Source: Linyphia triangularis
Taxonomy: Eukaryota; Arthropoda; Arachnida; Araneae; Linyphiidae
Direction of reading: 5' to 3'
Length of the DNA stretch: 64,000 nucleotides
NCBI GenBank assembly: GCA_963978545.1
Contig: OZ021732.1
Span: 67,532,328-67,596,327, forward strand
Part shown: positions 45,894-60,139 of the stretch, piece by piece
How positions within the stretch are numbered: the first letter of the stretch is position 1
How the letters are laid out: every line of letters begins with the position of its first letter
Program-made: the position numbers and the translations under genes
The notes under the pieces: model-generated
What the model was told of the DNA's origin: nothing
Databases searched by the model: none
What the model saw: the letters and a program-made list of their open reading frames with translations, nothing else

Positions 45894-48800
45894 AAACGGT
45901 ATAATGAAGAAAGTTAAAAACCGATGAGTGAGGTGGATAACCAAACTAGAATATTAAAATAGGTGATGAAGTGTTAAAAATATAAAATTATAGGAAGCTT
46001 GTGGACGAAAATGTTCAATCTCACAAGACACCAATTTTAATTGAAAATTTTGACATTGATATTACTTCTAAAAATTCAAATTAACAATCAAAACCGTAGC
46101 AATTGTAGGTTTTAATAAGTAATTTTATTATCAAGGCGAAAGTGAAAAAATTACTTGTAATTTTGAGTGTACTTAATTTTAAAAATTGATTTCGAAAACT
46201 AAAATGGTCGCCACCAAATATATATAACTGAATATAATAAATTATTTTCAACTTAGACCCTGCATTTGCATTTCGAATGGGAGAAAAATTGGAATAACTT
46301 TTAACACGCAGACCGGTAATCGAAAATAGACTGCCCGTCACAATCGCCGCCGTGTTTGGAAGAGAGATAGCAGAACTACAAGCGAGGTTCGATTACAGGC
46401 ATCTCACATACCAGGTAAAATTTAACTCTTTCCATGATTCAAGTTACATGCGATAGGAAGAGAACATTTTAATTCAAATTTTTGAGTATTAACTCTCAAA
46501 ATATTAATAATTATTACGTCCGACTTTTTGTCGGAAATTTTACGTGGAATGAATCTTATCATAATCTTCGTTTAGATAGAAAAATTAAACAGCGATTGCA
46601 GCATAATGTACAATACAGAAATGCGAAAACCCTTAATTTTTATACATTCTGAATGTAACTCAGAGATGCTTCCACAAAGTTGCGCACTGTTGCACTATGT
46701 TCATGTTTTTTATCCCTCCCTAACTTGGCTGAAAAAACAATAAGGAATACGTCAATTTGGCGACGAAGCAGATACCAACCGCAAAAAAAAGATCAGATTG
46801 AAATGAGGAATTGACTGCAGATCACTTTGTGAGGAGAATTCCATGGAAAAAAAAAGAAAGGCACTGACCTTGAAATCGTCTAGATTCCGGTAACCAGAAT
46901 TCCGAAACCGGACTGGCCTGTTGCCCTTCATTCACGCACACGTTCAGACATTCTCCTTTCTAAAATTCCTTCAAACTGATTAGATTCGCAAGCAAGCTTA
47001 ATTTAGTGGGCATTTTTTGTCGGATATCCACGAATACCAATCAACCTCTGAGTAATACGTCCCGAATCCCAATATGACACTGTGGAGTGCACAGAAAAAT
47101 AGAAACCACTAACCCGTTTACCACTACAAAAAGACATGAACTTGGATTATAACAGCAACTGTTACAAATTGAATGTTAGTATACTTTCACATTTCGTATG
47201 GAGACCTTAGATTTCATACATATTACGTGCAAGTTTCATTGGAGGAAGTTGCACTCGAATTTTCTGTAAAATGGGTCTTTGAGTTATGGTATAGGAACTC
47301 GTTTTAAGTTGGCTAATAGCATTCACCATTTGTAGTTTCATCTAAAAATTTATAAAGACTACGAACGACATTTTGCGGTCAACCTCGACAGCAAAAAAAT
47401 ATTCCAAATCTTAGGCAAGAGAAAAAAAGGATTGTCAATTCATTTATAATTATTCTGAAGAGTTATATAATCTGTATAGTTAAAATATATTCAAAAAGAA
47501 AACAGGAGAGCAGAATAATGCGATGTTGGAAAGCGTTAGAGCGGAAATAGGCAGGACCTTCCTCTCTCCAATGCAGTTCTATTAACGCGTGTGCCTTTGA
47601 TAAACAAAATCCGCCTGCGAGGCGGAAGCGAATGGCCAGTTTTCCATCTGGGGATGCAATTACCACGAAACTGGGCAAGAGCGCTAGAACCACTATCCAA
47701 GACAATTAGAGTCCTTTTTGGAGGTAAAAACTAAAATGGCTGGAAAATTTCTGGAGGTAGTTTCTAAAAATGGCGACAGTAGTATAGCTTGCTTCAAATC
47801 ATAAATTGAATTTTGTAAAGAACTTATCAGAAGGTAATGTGTATTTTTCATCATGATAATTAAGAGTTATCTAGTTTACTGTTCGTACATTACCAGAAAG
47901 TTTGGAAGAATACATATGAAACTTTTTTTCAGACAATTATAAGAAAAATACAAACCTAGTTACCTTCAAACTTAAAGTAGATATTTTTTTTTAAAGAATA
48001 ACCTCATACATCACATATAATGACAACACATTTATTGAATTTTTAAGGGTACACTAAACAAGAGAATGTTGTTGCTCAGTCACAACAAACAAACCGCTGC
48101 ATAAACAAATTTGAGGCTTTGCCAATAACTTATAAATGATTTTACATTTATTTGGATTGCTAAACGCAGTGGCGGCAAGTGGAGTACAGCAAGTACAGCC
48201 GGGATCCATCGAAATTATTTATTTAAAATTTAAATTTACTAATTGCAAGTCAACTTTGATTATTCACTTTACTAATTTTCGAAACGTAAATTAGAATCAC
48301 AAATGAAGATTGAATTTCTATGTTAATTAAAAAAAATCTCCGATAAATAGTAAATCTGTTGCGCAATTAACGATTGAGAGAAAAAAAAAACCACTCAAAT
48401 AAAAAAAAATCTGGCGATGGTCGAGCGGGTACAGCCAGAAAGTGAAAATTTCAAATAGCTGCACCGTTACCATGGAAACAACTACTAGTAAGGAATTTTC
48501 CTCCAAGCTAAATGTATATGGCGTTGTGCCAAATGCAGTCCTTACAAATTCCGCGACTTGGCTGTACTAGTAAATTCGATGTATTGATTGGCTCTTGGTA
48601 GAGAAATGAGCATTTCTTAGAATTTTTTACATCAAACGGAAATAGTTTCTGTGATAAGTTTATACATATGTTTATTTGTTATTTCTTAAGTTAATACTAA
48701 AACTTTTAATATACCCATTTTAAAACATGAAGCCTCGTTTTAAGTAAATTGAAATAAGCTTTCTTTTATTATTATTTTCTTTCTCATATCATTTTGTAAA

Positions 48801-50098
48801 TATTGAAAAGAAAATTTGAGTTTGAGTAATTAAAATTATAGAATTTCTATTCATGAATGAATGTGGGAAGTGGGTGGGGGGTCCCTTTTCCGTGTTTGAC
48901 TACGGGCTGTCACTGGCTAAACAATGAATTTAAAGCTTGCCCAGAAAATATACTGAAAAAACAAACAAACACTGGAATACTATGTAGAAGTTTCTTTCAA
49001 ATCGATCTATTTTTTGACAATTGCGCGCTTTTGTAGCATACATTATACTTAGACCCCATTACCCGAATACAATACTTTACAATGTCCCATTTCTCAGAAA
49101 ATTTCAAACACTTGGCAAAAATTTCTGTTCAAATTAAGATAATGGTAGCTTGGAGAAAAAAACAAAACTGCAATGCTTATAAAATCACTATTTTTGAAAT
49201 AGATATAAAAATAGACATGCCTTTAATCGGTTTGATTGACAAGAATTCACGTACTAATTTAGTGGTCCGTTGGATTAAGGAAAGCGTTCCTCAATTCATT
49301 CATCCAAAGTTGAAATTGCTTTTCTCATGACCGTGAGCTACTTTTTACTTTTTCATCCATCAAGCGTTTTATTTAAAGTACCACCCTTTTCATTCAAGTC
49401 TAAAAAGACTCAACCAACACATCTCTAAATAGACGCGGGTTGCTTTTATGCTAAACCTTACGTAGACGGGTGACATACGTCAAAGGATGTCTTCCTGAAG
49501 AAACCAATGCAGGTCAACCACCCTCGAAAGAAGCAGCAGGAGACTTTTAGGCAGTCATGTCAAAACGTTTAAGCACATCAAGAACCTGCACTTTCGGCGA
49601 TGACCCGAAGCATCCCTGTGCGAGTGGAAGAAAACGCAACAATACCATTGCGTGACTTAGTTTACGAAGTTACATAGCATTGTAACACGACTTGGAAGCA
49701 GAACTGAGGGAAATACAACTCAGAACATGTCAAGCAGCACTGTTCAGTCTTTCTGTACACAATAACTTGAATTTTGATCGGACTGTAAAGTTGTAGTCAA
49801 GATGTACAATTTCACAACCAACCACATTCATTAACTACGATTTACAAATGAAATTTGACCTCATTGTTCAATCTCCATTGAAACTTCAGTGTGTGCACAC
49901 AAAAACACAGGCTTTAACTCAAAAAAGTTTAGCACCTTGTAGCGAAAATAGAATAGTATATATTTCCACACAAAAATATGAATGACTATATGATTGATTA
50001 CTAACAGACCAAATAGTGCCCACATGCATCTAACCACAAAAACACTCATAAATAAAGCTCTTGGCACAAAAGTAAAAAAGTTCACCCATAATAGAGGA

Positions 50099-50544
50099 TA
50101 GGGATGCACCGAATAGTGATTTTGAAAGAATAACGAATATTTGGCCTATGGACAAGCCGAATACCGAATATTCGCCCTGCGAAATATCTGATGTATTGTT
50201 TCCTAAAAAAAACTTGTTTTAATTACCACTTATAATAATAAAAAAAAGAGATTATTTTATCTTATAAAAACATAAATTACTGGACCTTCAAAAATGACAA
50301 TCTTTAAAACTATTCAAAAGAACATATCTTATGTTGTAAATTTAAGGTCCCTCACACTCCCTGAAAGATAAAACACCTTAAAATTGCTGTGGATGCGCCT
50401 TATGAGTTTTGACATTTTTTAAATATTGTATAAGGAAAATAAAGTCATATTTCTATAGAGTGGTACTCTGCATTAATAATAAATTGACAATTACCAGAAA
50501 AAAAAAAGTATTCGGCCAAATACCGTATATTCGGTGTATCCCTA
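50099..50544. mobile_element. hAT-like MITE
   Basis: Left end TAGGGATGCACCGAATA and right end TATTCGGTGTATCCCTA are inverted repeats (16 of 17). Flanks ATAGAGGA and ATAAAGGA form an 8-bp target duplication with one change. Ends of the type (C/T)AGGGATGCACCGAATA with 8-bp duplications are typical of hAT. No transposase. Confidence 0.85.
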
Positions 50545-51389
50545 ATAAAGGACTAATTTACTGCGCTTATATCTTACCCCAAAACAAATAGGGGGGGGGA
50601 GGAAGAAAAAAAACACGGATAATTTTGAATTTGCGCAAATTCATACAAAACTGCAGGAGATAGACAAATTACTCTTCCCAATTTTATTTTAATACAAATT
50701 TCTTGAAGACCGACATGCCGCAGCCAGGGTTATTCTTGACTGTCCAAACCTACCCTATAGAGGCGAAGCATCACACCAATGCGGAACACTTCTACTCTGA
50801 GAAGCACGTGTCGCCGAAAGTTGAGTCACCTCCCCCCTTCCCCATCTCCACCATACCAAACAAAATCAAGCCAAGAGAAGGTTTTCGCCCCCGCTAATCC
50901 ACGGCTGTCGAACCAAGCCCGATTCGGACATCGCGAAACACCATTGCTGAGCTGTTAAACAACAATGGCGAGGAAAGCCGAAATTCGAAAAAGAGGATCG
51001 TCGATCCTTAATCAAAAGAGACCACAGGCAAGATTTTATCAACGAAAAATACAAAAAACCAGTTTCAAAAATCCCGTCAGGTATATCTTTCCGGTATAGA
51101 ATCATTCTGTCACTTCAGTCTTCACGGGTAAAGGAAATTAAGCGGAAAATACTTTAGAAAGATGAAGAGGATTTAGTGGGGTACGAGGAAATCGCAGAAA
51201 CTCAAGATTGTTTCCTCTAGATTACTTTCTAGCACAAATAAAATCCTATGATTATGAAAACATTATTATGAGAGTGAAGGTTTGCTAAAACGTATTGTCT
51301 AAGATTAAAAAATTGACTAAAATCATGAGTTTTCACCCACCTAATTGTGAGAAAAAACACATGGATATTTTCTTTTTTAACCTCATAAT

Positions 51390-51392
<3 letters not shown>

Positions 51393-51444
<52 letters not shown>
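51393..51444. repeat. (AT)n microsatellite
   Basis: About 26 TA units; the Ile-Tyr repeat frames on both strands here are artefacts. Confidence 0.95.
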
Positions 51445-51448
<4 letters not shown>

Positions 51449-52927
51449 CATCCGAAAACAATTTTTTCAATAAAATAAGGGGATTTCTTGCTGAAAGACT
51501 TTTTATAAAAGTATAGTACTCCACTTTTGCTTAAAAAATGAAAAAAATTACTTGATTGGTTGGTTGTTTTTTGGTGCACTAAGCCGTACATTGTAACACA
51601 TACACCTGCGCCGCATAATTTTCAAACTTTATCACATGACGAAGCGCCGATAACCGAGTTGGCACATCTGTCCACATCTACACCACAACGTTATAGTAGC
51701 GCACTGGCTCGATCCCACTACTGTCCGATTAAGACTAAAGAGGTCTGGAAGAAAACTCGGAAAAAAAAAATTCAACCTAATAGATAGCCGATCAGGGTAC
51801 GCCGAACAATATGCCGGACTATCTAATGACGATGAAGAATAAATCAAATATAAATCTATTCAAACCATCACTGGTTTGAAAGCAGTGTATGTAAAGGCAT
51901 ACACTAAAAGTTAAATCTAGATGAATATTGCAATCTACGAACCCCAGAAGGAAGCTTCTACCACACAACAGACAGGAAAGTCATGACATTGAAAAAGAAA
52001 AAGAGAGAAAAAAAAGTACTTCACTGCAATCACGATGACAAAATAATACTTCTGTACAATAAGTTTTCCTGCACGAATACTTCATATGCAGATGAGTAAA
52101 CTAACAGGGGAGCGGTGGTTAACAACAGGGGTCGTTAGCAACTTCTAAATGTAGGTTACTCAACACGTCACTTCTTTTCACTATATTTACCATTTTAAAC
52201 ATTCAGGCCAATTCCCATGATACTGGACAAATTTTTAAAAGTTAATTATGCTTTTATTGTTTTGAAAATACCATTGTTAGAAATCTAAAACCTTATTTTG
52301 TTTTTGTCAGTAGAAACTGAATGGACATAACATGTCACTTCTTTGAACTAAAAAAACCGCGAAACACCGAGAATTTATATTTGACTCTGTTACTTAATTT
52401 TACCAACAATACTATTTTCCTAGGTGGCATGTAGTTAGTGTGAGTTAACTTTTTTTTTATGGGTTATAGTATTTTTAACAGACTCGCAGAAAGATCATGA
52501 ACAAGATATTTTCAAAGTAAATCTTTTGAATCCCGAGGGCATTTAGATTCAGGTTCGTTTATCAGTAATTGTTTTGCAAAGTAATCATCAAATAAAGTCT
52601 GAGAAAAAACGACACTTAACTTAATTCTTTAAATAGTTTTAAAAAATATATATTTACATTTGAAAAAAATTATTAAAAATTTAGGTGACACCACTGGTCT
52701 CCACAGAGCTCATGGAATAAAACCCGCTTCGAAGCTAATTTTGGAACATTTATTTATAATTAACTCAAATATTGAAAAAATATAAGTATAATTTAAAATA
52801 ACGATAATACACTTTCCTAATTTTTTGCTCGCAAGTTTCAGAATTAAAAGGGGTGGGACATAACAGAACTAAAAGTATTATATATTAAATGTTTAGTATA
52901 TACGTTTAAGCAAATATGATTAATTTT

Positions 52928-53010
52928 GTTATCATACGTAATAAATGGTTATTATACGTAATAACCTGGCTATTATACGTAATAACCTGGTTATTATACA
53001 TAATAACCAT
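52928..53010 (+). repeat. 20-21-bp tandem repeat, four units
   Basis: Units of the form GTTATTATACGTAATAACCTG start at 52928, 52948, 52969 and 52990. Each unit is itself palindromic around TATACGTA, so both strands can form serial hairpins. Confidence 0.88.
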
Positions 53011-56000
53011 TTCTTATGTTTAATATCTAAATAAATCATATTAGCTATAACATATATATAAACTGAATATTCAACAAATACATCAAATATGTTTTTGTTT
53101 TTTTGTCTATGTTTAGGAATATAAGAACTAACTATGTAACAACTTTTATTCAAATCGTCCAACAGGTTCCCGCGTTATTTAACTTTTGTTGTTTTAATGG
53201 ATAGACATCTAAGTGATTCTATAAATATTCCGTTTTTAACTTTGGGTTATGGAACACTAAACAATATATTAAAAAACTAAATTAGTTTTACTTAATATTT
53301 CGAACAATATAAATAGTTTTATAAATTCCTCTTTTACAGTTAACATTCAAATAAGATTTTTTGTATCTATAGTATTTTTTCAGAAAGGAAACTTGCCTTG
53401 ACAGCTTATTATGGTTTACATAGATAAATAAAAAGGCATTAAAAAAAGACAAGCCATCATAACTGGTATTTTTTAATCCGCTGCACTCAACTATCAATTC
53501 ATCCTCTTATCGTCAACTTGAGATATGTCGCGATTAAGCTGATGTGGCACTTGTCTGCGATTGACAAAGGCGTATATTCAGCAAACAGAAATTCAACACT
53601 AACTAAAACTATCATTTCAGAATACGTCAGCTTTTAATTTTCAGTGTTTCATGAAATAGACTAAGCAAGCCACGTTTGCAGATTTGAAAAAGCAAGTATA
53701 GAGCATATGACAAACCGTCCATTCGTGAATGCAGACAGTATATTTTCCTTTAGCGGCGCACAAAATGCCAATCCCTGTTTTATTGCTTTTAAGGGATTTA
53801 ACCTTGGATGTTATATTTTATTAAAAGTATACAAGATACCATTACAGTATCCTCAGAAGAATATTAAATCAGCCATGAGGCTGAAAGATCTTTTCGTTAA
53901 TAACCCATTAGATGCGAAGTTTTGGCGCCAGCTAAAAAATGTCGTATTACCAATTCATTCTCCATTCATTGCCATTTCATAAGTCCCTAATTTCAATTTT
54001 TTTAAATACTAAACTCCATAATCACCTAGAGATATGTCAACGAATAACTGAACAGCTTTCTAGGAACAACAAGTAAGCATCACACGCTCACCTCCACAAA
54101 ACCGTCTAACTCAAACATTTAAATTTGGAACAACCGATAACTTAAAAATAAACGCAGATGCCCTAATTCGAAACACACACACATAATAAACGCCTATGCA
54201 GAATGCTTTCGCTTGTCTGCCACACAAATATAGCAGGATCTCATTACCTGCAATTTCTAGAAAATCGTACTTTCCTCCCCGCCCAAAACCGAATTACCAC
54301 ACGAATCTGCATTATTATTTCGTCTGAAAAGCCACAGCAGCATCCTGCGTGGAAAAAGGAGCCGAATTCTTGGAATGATGGCGGACGGATGCATCACGGT
54401 TCAAGAGTGATGGAATGCACGTTTGTCCGTGCAACAATGGCCATTTATTCGGGTCAATATGGAACGGCGACAACAAAAGCGATGGACACTTTTTTCTGAC
54501 ATGTCTCGCCCGCATTTGAATATGTTACCGGCTCGTGGTCACTCTTATGGAGCTTCCATGAAATGTCGCATACAGGTCAGTTGGCAGGCATGTTAAGGTC
54601 CCCTACGGTTATGCCACGTTTTTTTGAAGAAATAGAAAGCTGCAGACAGAATACTTGAAAATAAATAATGAAAATATGTCGAATAATTAAAACAGTAGAA
54701 ATTTATTAATGTTGCTCAACTAATAAACTAATCTAACTATTATTCAATAAAAGACCAGCAAATACTGCAAGGAATAAATTATAAAATAAATTAAAAGATC
54801 TTATAACGATGATATAAATAAGGTGCAAAACTCACGTGTTCGAAAACTATTGTTACTAATTATTAACACGTCAGAACATGTGTCCTGGCAATATCGAAAA
54901 CATCCCAAATTATTATTTTAGCCGCTTAATCTTCATATGCATCGCACATTGCTTTACATTTGATAGTGAAATTTTCCTTAAAGAGATTGTCAAAACCATC
55001 TCCTATGCAAGATAACTCGGATTCCTGGCGTGTATTCGCTATGCTATCAAAAATGAGTAGGCAAGATGAAAATTTTTACAAGCGGTTTCGTCAAACTACC
55101 TTTTGGGACTTACTGAAATTTCGTTCATTCGAAAAGCAAATGCGATCAGCTTTCTTTTAAAACCTCCTGGAAGGCGTTTCCCGTTGAAATTCGAACTATT
55201 CTTAATAGTTGAGAAGGTATTTCGTAGGCTTTGCATAGTTAAATAACATTAGATAACAAAACAAATCCCATACAATTAATCTGAAAGTAGTTGAATAGAA
55301 TGTTATCACTTAAAAATAAAATGCCCGATCGGGTTCAGCGATGGTTTGGCACCCCCCGATACACATGTTAGCCCACTTGAAGACGTTTTCGGCGAATTCC
55401 ATTGCTCGCACTTCACACAACAGGATAAAAGATACAGGATCAAATGATGTACGCGAGCGCAAAGGCACCTAGACTAGAATAGTAGCGCAAACGCCAACAA
55501 CTTACCCTAGCAATTAAGGAATCGCCAGAGGAAGTAAACAAGTTGCGAAATTTGCCCTGAATCGACGATTATGATAAGGGATAGCATATGAAAGACACGT
55601 ACACGTGTTCGCCTGATGTTTACTTTAAACTTATGATAACCCGACGTACTCTTACTATGTATAGAAATAAACAGGATGGGTATTTACGCCAACTTTCTTT
55701 ATTCCTTCATTCATAAACTGATTTGGAGTCGCAAGATTAAAAAAGGTGAACTCCTTTTTCGCAACTCATTTCTTAGAAATCGCGTAAGGCCTTGGAAAAG
55801 ACATTGCACACGTGAACAACAAGAAAGGAAACTTAACCCGTTCATTTTGTTTTTACACCACTTATGATTTTATCTCCGCACCAAAAACGATGCTGATGTA
55901 AAAGGCATATATGCGGATTACTAGTCTAAATCGATCAAAAAAGAGGTTCAGATGGTTGCCACTCCGAAATCATTTTGCAGTTGAGAAATAGTATTGTGCA

Positions 56001-58203
56001 ATCAAGCTGATGACAAAATTTTGTCCGCTCGGTTTCAGTAACGGACATTTTGGTGTTTTGCAATGAGAATTTTTCCCTAAAGTGAATTCCTAGAATTCGA
56101 TACTGTGTTCCACTAATTGGATAAAAATTTTTGCTCTACAGTTCACGATCGCAGCCATTATTTTTTCGGGAGAGGATATGTTATCAGGTAAGAAAATAGG
56201 TAAGAAAATACAAGAACATTTATGCGGCATACTTTTAGTAATCTAGATAATTTACATTCTACATGTGTGCATGTACAATACCACACAGCAAATGATCATA
56301 TTAGTGGTACAAAAGTATTTTAGGTATATAAGGTAGCAAAAAATCATTGTAAAATTTCTATCGAGATCCGTGTTTCAATGGATAAAAGAATGTCAGCAGT
56401 GGATAAATCCCTATGTCTTGTGTCTACGTAACTGGAGAATTTGTCCCAAGAATCGCGAAAAGACATTAAAATAATTTTTGAGACGTAGCCATCACCTTAG
56501 AATACGAAGCATGGATTCTGGAAAGGAAAATAAAAGTTTGCTTTGTCAAATTTGAAATTCTAAAGAAAGGGAGGGAAAAAAACGTGTCAAGATATAAAGT
56601 TGGAACATTCATGTAATCACGTATTCAAAAAATCATTCTACTTTCCTATATAAACCCCCCTCCCCCATTTCTTTTTGTCCAGTTTACCTTTATGTTTAAA
56701 GGCGAGAGTGATGAACTCAAAAAGGACAATTGACAAGGAAAAGACATTCAAACCAATCGAACCCTGATGCAGAGGCAATGGAAACACGAGCGATCATTCA
56801 CCACTGTGCCATTACATTTTCAGTGCCCAACCTTTACGCAATTATTTGTTCAAATAAAAAGGTAAGAGGGAAAATGGACAAAAAAAGAATGGAAAAATGG
56901 TCTACTCATTACGAACAATAACTCAGAAGAAGAAAAAAAATGGCACGTTGTTCTCTTTCAGTCGTAATCATCTACAATGGCGAGCGATGAAAAGTGAATT
57001 GGAACTACCAGAACGCGGTCAGGTAAACGAACTTTTGAAGTCTCCCGCCACAAGTGGTTTCTAGATCTTAACCACTTCTGAGAAATATCAATAATCGAGA
57101 GTTATTTTCTCTCATATTTTTTCCATCCTCGAAGCCCAATCAAGCCATTCAACTGTGCTCGTGAACACATTCTTCTATTCAAATAAATCTCGGTACCTAA
57201 AACACGTTTTGTTCTCAATGAGTATAGGAAGTGTTTGCTGCTTCTCCATCTCTAAAAGGAAGATTGCAACAACCGTCGTGCAACTTTCTGATCACACAAC
57301 AAGCAACGTCTTTCAAATGGAGTTTCAAGGAAAGAAATAGCACGAAGGCAAGATCGTGTGGATATGAAAATGAAATTTATAAAGCAGAGAAATAGTAAAA
57401 ATTATACAGTGTGACAGCAATATCAATCATCTTTCGTAAAGTATAGTCCTGTACTTTTTAAGTAGCAAATGGCGATTGTAAGCAGGTTTTTTTTTTCCAT
57501 AACAGAAAAAAATTTGACTCGACTTATTTAAGTTTTCGTAGATAAAACGATTTATAACAGAACATAGCCACTTCACAGATCGGAAAAGTGCACGAGAAGC
57601 ATAAGCATAACGAAAAAATTAATTAGCCATTGTTGGAAAGTGCAGTATTTAAAAATGAGGTATTTATGGTTCGCAAATCGAATGAATTCAAAACATTTTC
57701 TTTACCGTGTTTAAAAGTTTCCGTGACTGAAATCTCCCTCTGTCTGTTAAGGTTGACGTTTTAACAAAAACCATTCCAAATTTTGTTTTTATTAAAAAAA
57801 AAAAGTTTGCCAGTTGATGGCAAAAAAACAACTTTTCACCGAATATCCTTCCCACAGAGTAAATTTAAAGCGCTTCGGGTTGAACTTAATGTAACCCTAA
57901 TTTTATCGAGAATTTCAAACTCATTATGATACCTTGCAAACTAACTTCCAGTTGAATTTTCGTATGGGAACTCATCTCGATGAGGCTTTTCATTTGACAT
58001 CGCATTTGTAGTTTTGTCAGGGAATGTTGACCTGAGACTGTCAGTCTTCGTATAAACATCTCAGTACATCAGAATAAAATTAAAACAAAAATTCCTAGTG
58101 AAAAGCAAAGGTGGATGAACTGTTTATCGGTCAAAAATTCTGATACTTTTCGAATGTTCTGGTTTAATTAAAAGTATTAGTATCAATATCATTTTTTTTA
58201 AAC

Positions 58204-58205
<2 letters not shown>

Positions 58206-58284
<79 letters not shown>
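58206..58284. repeat. (AT)n microsatellite
   Basis: About 39 uninterrupted AT units. Confidence 0.97.
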
Positions 58285-58286
<2 letters not shown>

Positions 58287-58881
58287 CAGAGGTCAATAGG
58301 ATATTTTCTTTGGATTCTTTATTCTCAGGCTCCCGCCAAATAGGCAATCGGGGTCAAGCAAACACTTTGGTTCAGTTCGACTCGTCGCACCAGCAAACTC
58401 CTAAAGAAGCCAGTATCTCCAACTAGAAATAAATACCTCCAATTTCCTGGAACCGACCAAAGATCAGCACGTGCCCTTTCCAACATGCTTGCACTGCTTT
58501 TATCTGGAGTTTATGGAGCGGATAAACAAGAGAAACTTTTATACAACGGGGTTCATTCACTCCCCGTAAGGAGCATCTACAGACACGAAACTATTGATGT
58601 AATTATTGCTCTGGTTCCGGATGCAAAACGAAAGAGTAGATTTAATAGGATCGAGCCGCTTCAGCAATTACTTCTAAAAGAAACTATTTTTGTGACAGCG
58701 AATGACAAGACAGATACGGAAACCTTTGTTTTAACTTATAATAACTTAAGTTTCGATTAAGATATTTTAATATATCTAAAAACACGCTTGATTAACGTCA
58801 AATGGGGATTAAAATTAATCCCCGGTGAAATTTAAGAAAAAAAAAAGAAATTTTGTAAATTATAAACTTTGCGTATACATT

Positions 58882-59512
58882 TTTACTTTCAATAACCCAA
58901 GTATAGTATTCGGTCGATATTTTTTTTTTTTTATTATTATTTATTTTTTTTTTTTTTTTTTTTTTTGGCATTTTAACACGTTTTAGAACGTGCTGAATCC
59001 AAAAAAGTTGTATAAAAAAAAATTGTGTCTGTCTGTGGTCAGCATAACTCCCGAACGAATTGACCTACGATGTTCAACTTTTGCATAGGGGTAGTGGAGA
59101 CTATATGGTCCCCTGGAACGTTAAAATCGCGCATGCGCATAAGATAGCTGCCATTGAAAAATATATGTTTTTCAGCAATTATAAAAAAAAAACCCGGCTG
59201 AAACGATTTTAATCAAAATCGTTGTGGGCCTTTTAAATTGCTCTGACCAGCTCTACCTCCGAAATTTCAGCAGAAAGGCTTAAAAAGTTGAACAACGAAT
59301 GTCTTTAACACTGACTTTTCTTCCCTTGAGCTCGCCCACCAACGACTATTTCACTTACAAGAAAGGATTCATCGAAAAACATATCGCCAAATTGGCATTT
59401 TTTAAAAATAACGAATATATGAAAATGGTAAATTACACCAATCCAAGACAAGTTTAAATGCAATGACCAGTATTATGTGTAATTGAAAGCCATACGATGC
59501 TCCACATCCCTT
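58882..59512 (-). repeat. Unclassified dispersed repeat, copy 5 (inverted)
   Basis: In the opposite orientation to the others. The plus strand starts TTTACTTTCAATAACCC and ends with the complement of AAGGGATGTGGAGCATCG. It contains the complement of the CATCGTAGGTCAATTCGTTC and GCGCATGCGCGATTTTAACG blocks. Confidence 0.8.
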
Positions 59513-60139
59513 GTTAATACTTAGTTATGTTACGGTCAATAGACTTTTTTCAATAGCCTCATTTAAAATGAGGCAAACTTAGATCAAAAGGTGCAAAAGT
59601 TTTAACATCACAGCATCACCAAGGTATTCGTAGGCACATAGTGAGATGATGTTTTTTAGTTACTGCACAAGTATGTAGAGAGAAGTAAAAAGACCTGCTC
59701 ATCCAGTTGCGGCAGTTGGGTTCTGTAAGTGAGGGAGGAACCGGCAGTGACCAAGAGAAATTAACCAGAATTTTGCCGTAAAATTCACTTCATTTCAAAA
59801 AATGAGGCGGATTTTTGACACTACAATAGCTAACATTGTGTTCAGATCATGCTGGAGAACCACTGTCTATCGAAGGTCCACTTACGTCTAAAAATACAAG
59901 TTATACAGATTGCAAGTATTCTAAAAACGCGTGTATTTTGAGGCTGCCTTGAAAAAATACGTAGCGGTTTCTTTAAGTAATCTGTAGGGTGGGCACCTGA
60001 TACAGTGAAAATGGGGAAGAGTCTACAAGATTCGCAGTCAGACTCTTGAAATTGGATAAATATAGAAAACTGTTGCGTCACAAAAATCCCGAGTGTTCAA
60101 CCCACGTAAAATTTATTATTCAATATTTTTATATATATG
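59513..60139 (-). other. Intronic sequence without recognised features
   Basis: Unique-looking AT-rich DNA; a 79-codon minus frame (60081-59842) has no coding signature. Confidence 0.5.

Noticed and set aside
46868..46915. Alternative upstream FNDC3 exon ending TTCAAG|GTCAG
   Set aside because: The donor is plausible and the phase fits, but the frame has no ATG after its upstream stop and the acceptor lacks a pyrimidine tract.
52928..53010. CRISPR-like array
   Set aside because: Units are contiguous with no spacers, and the DNA is eukaryotic.
53707..53982. 91-codon plus-strand frame
   Set aside because: No motif, no supporting context, isolated in unclassified intronic DNA.
58485..58760. 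91-codon plus-strand frame starting MLALLLSGVYG as a secreted protein
   Set aside because: The hydrophobic start resembles a signal peptide, but there is no homology, no splice or promoter context, and the length is within chance for this region.
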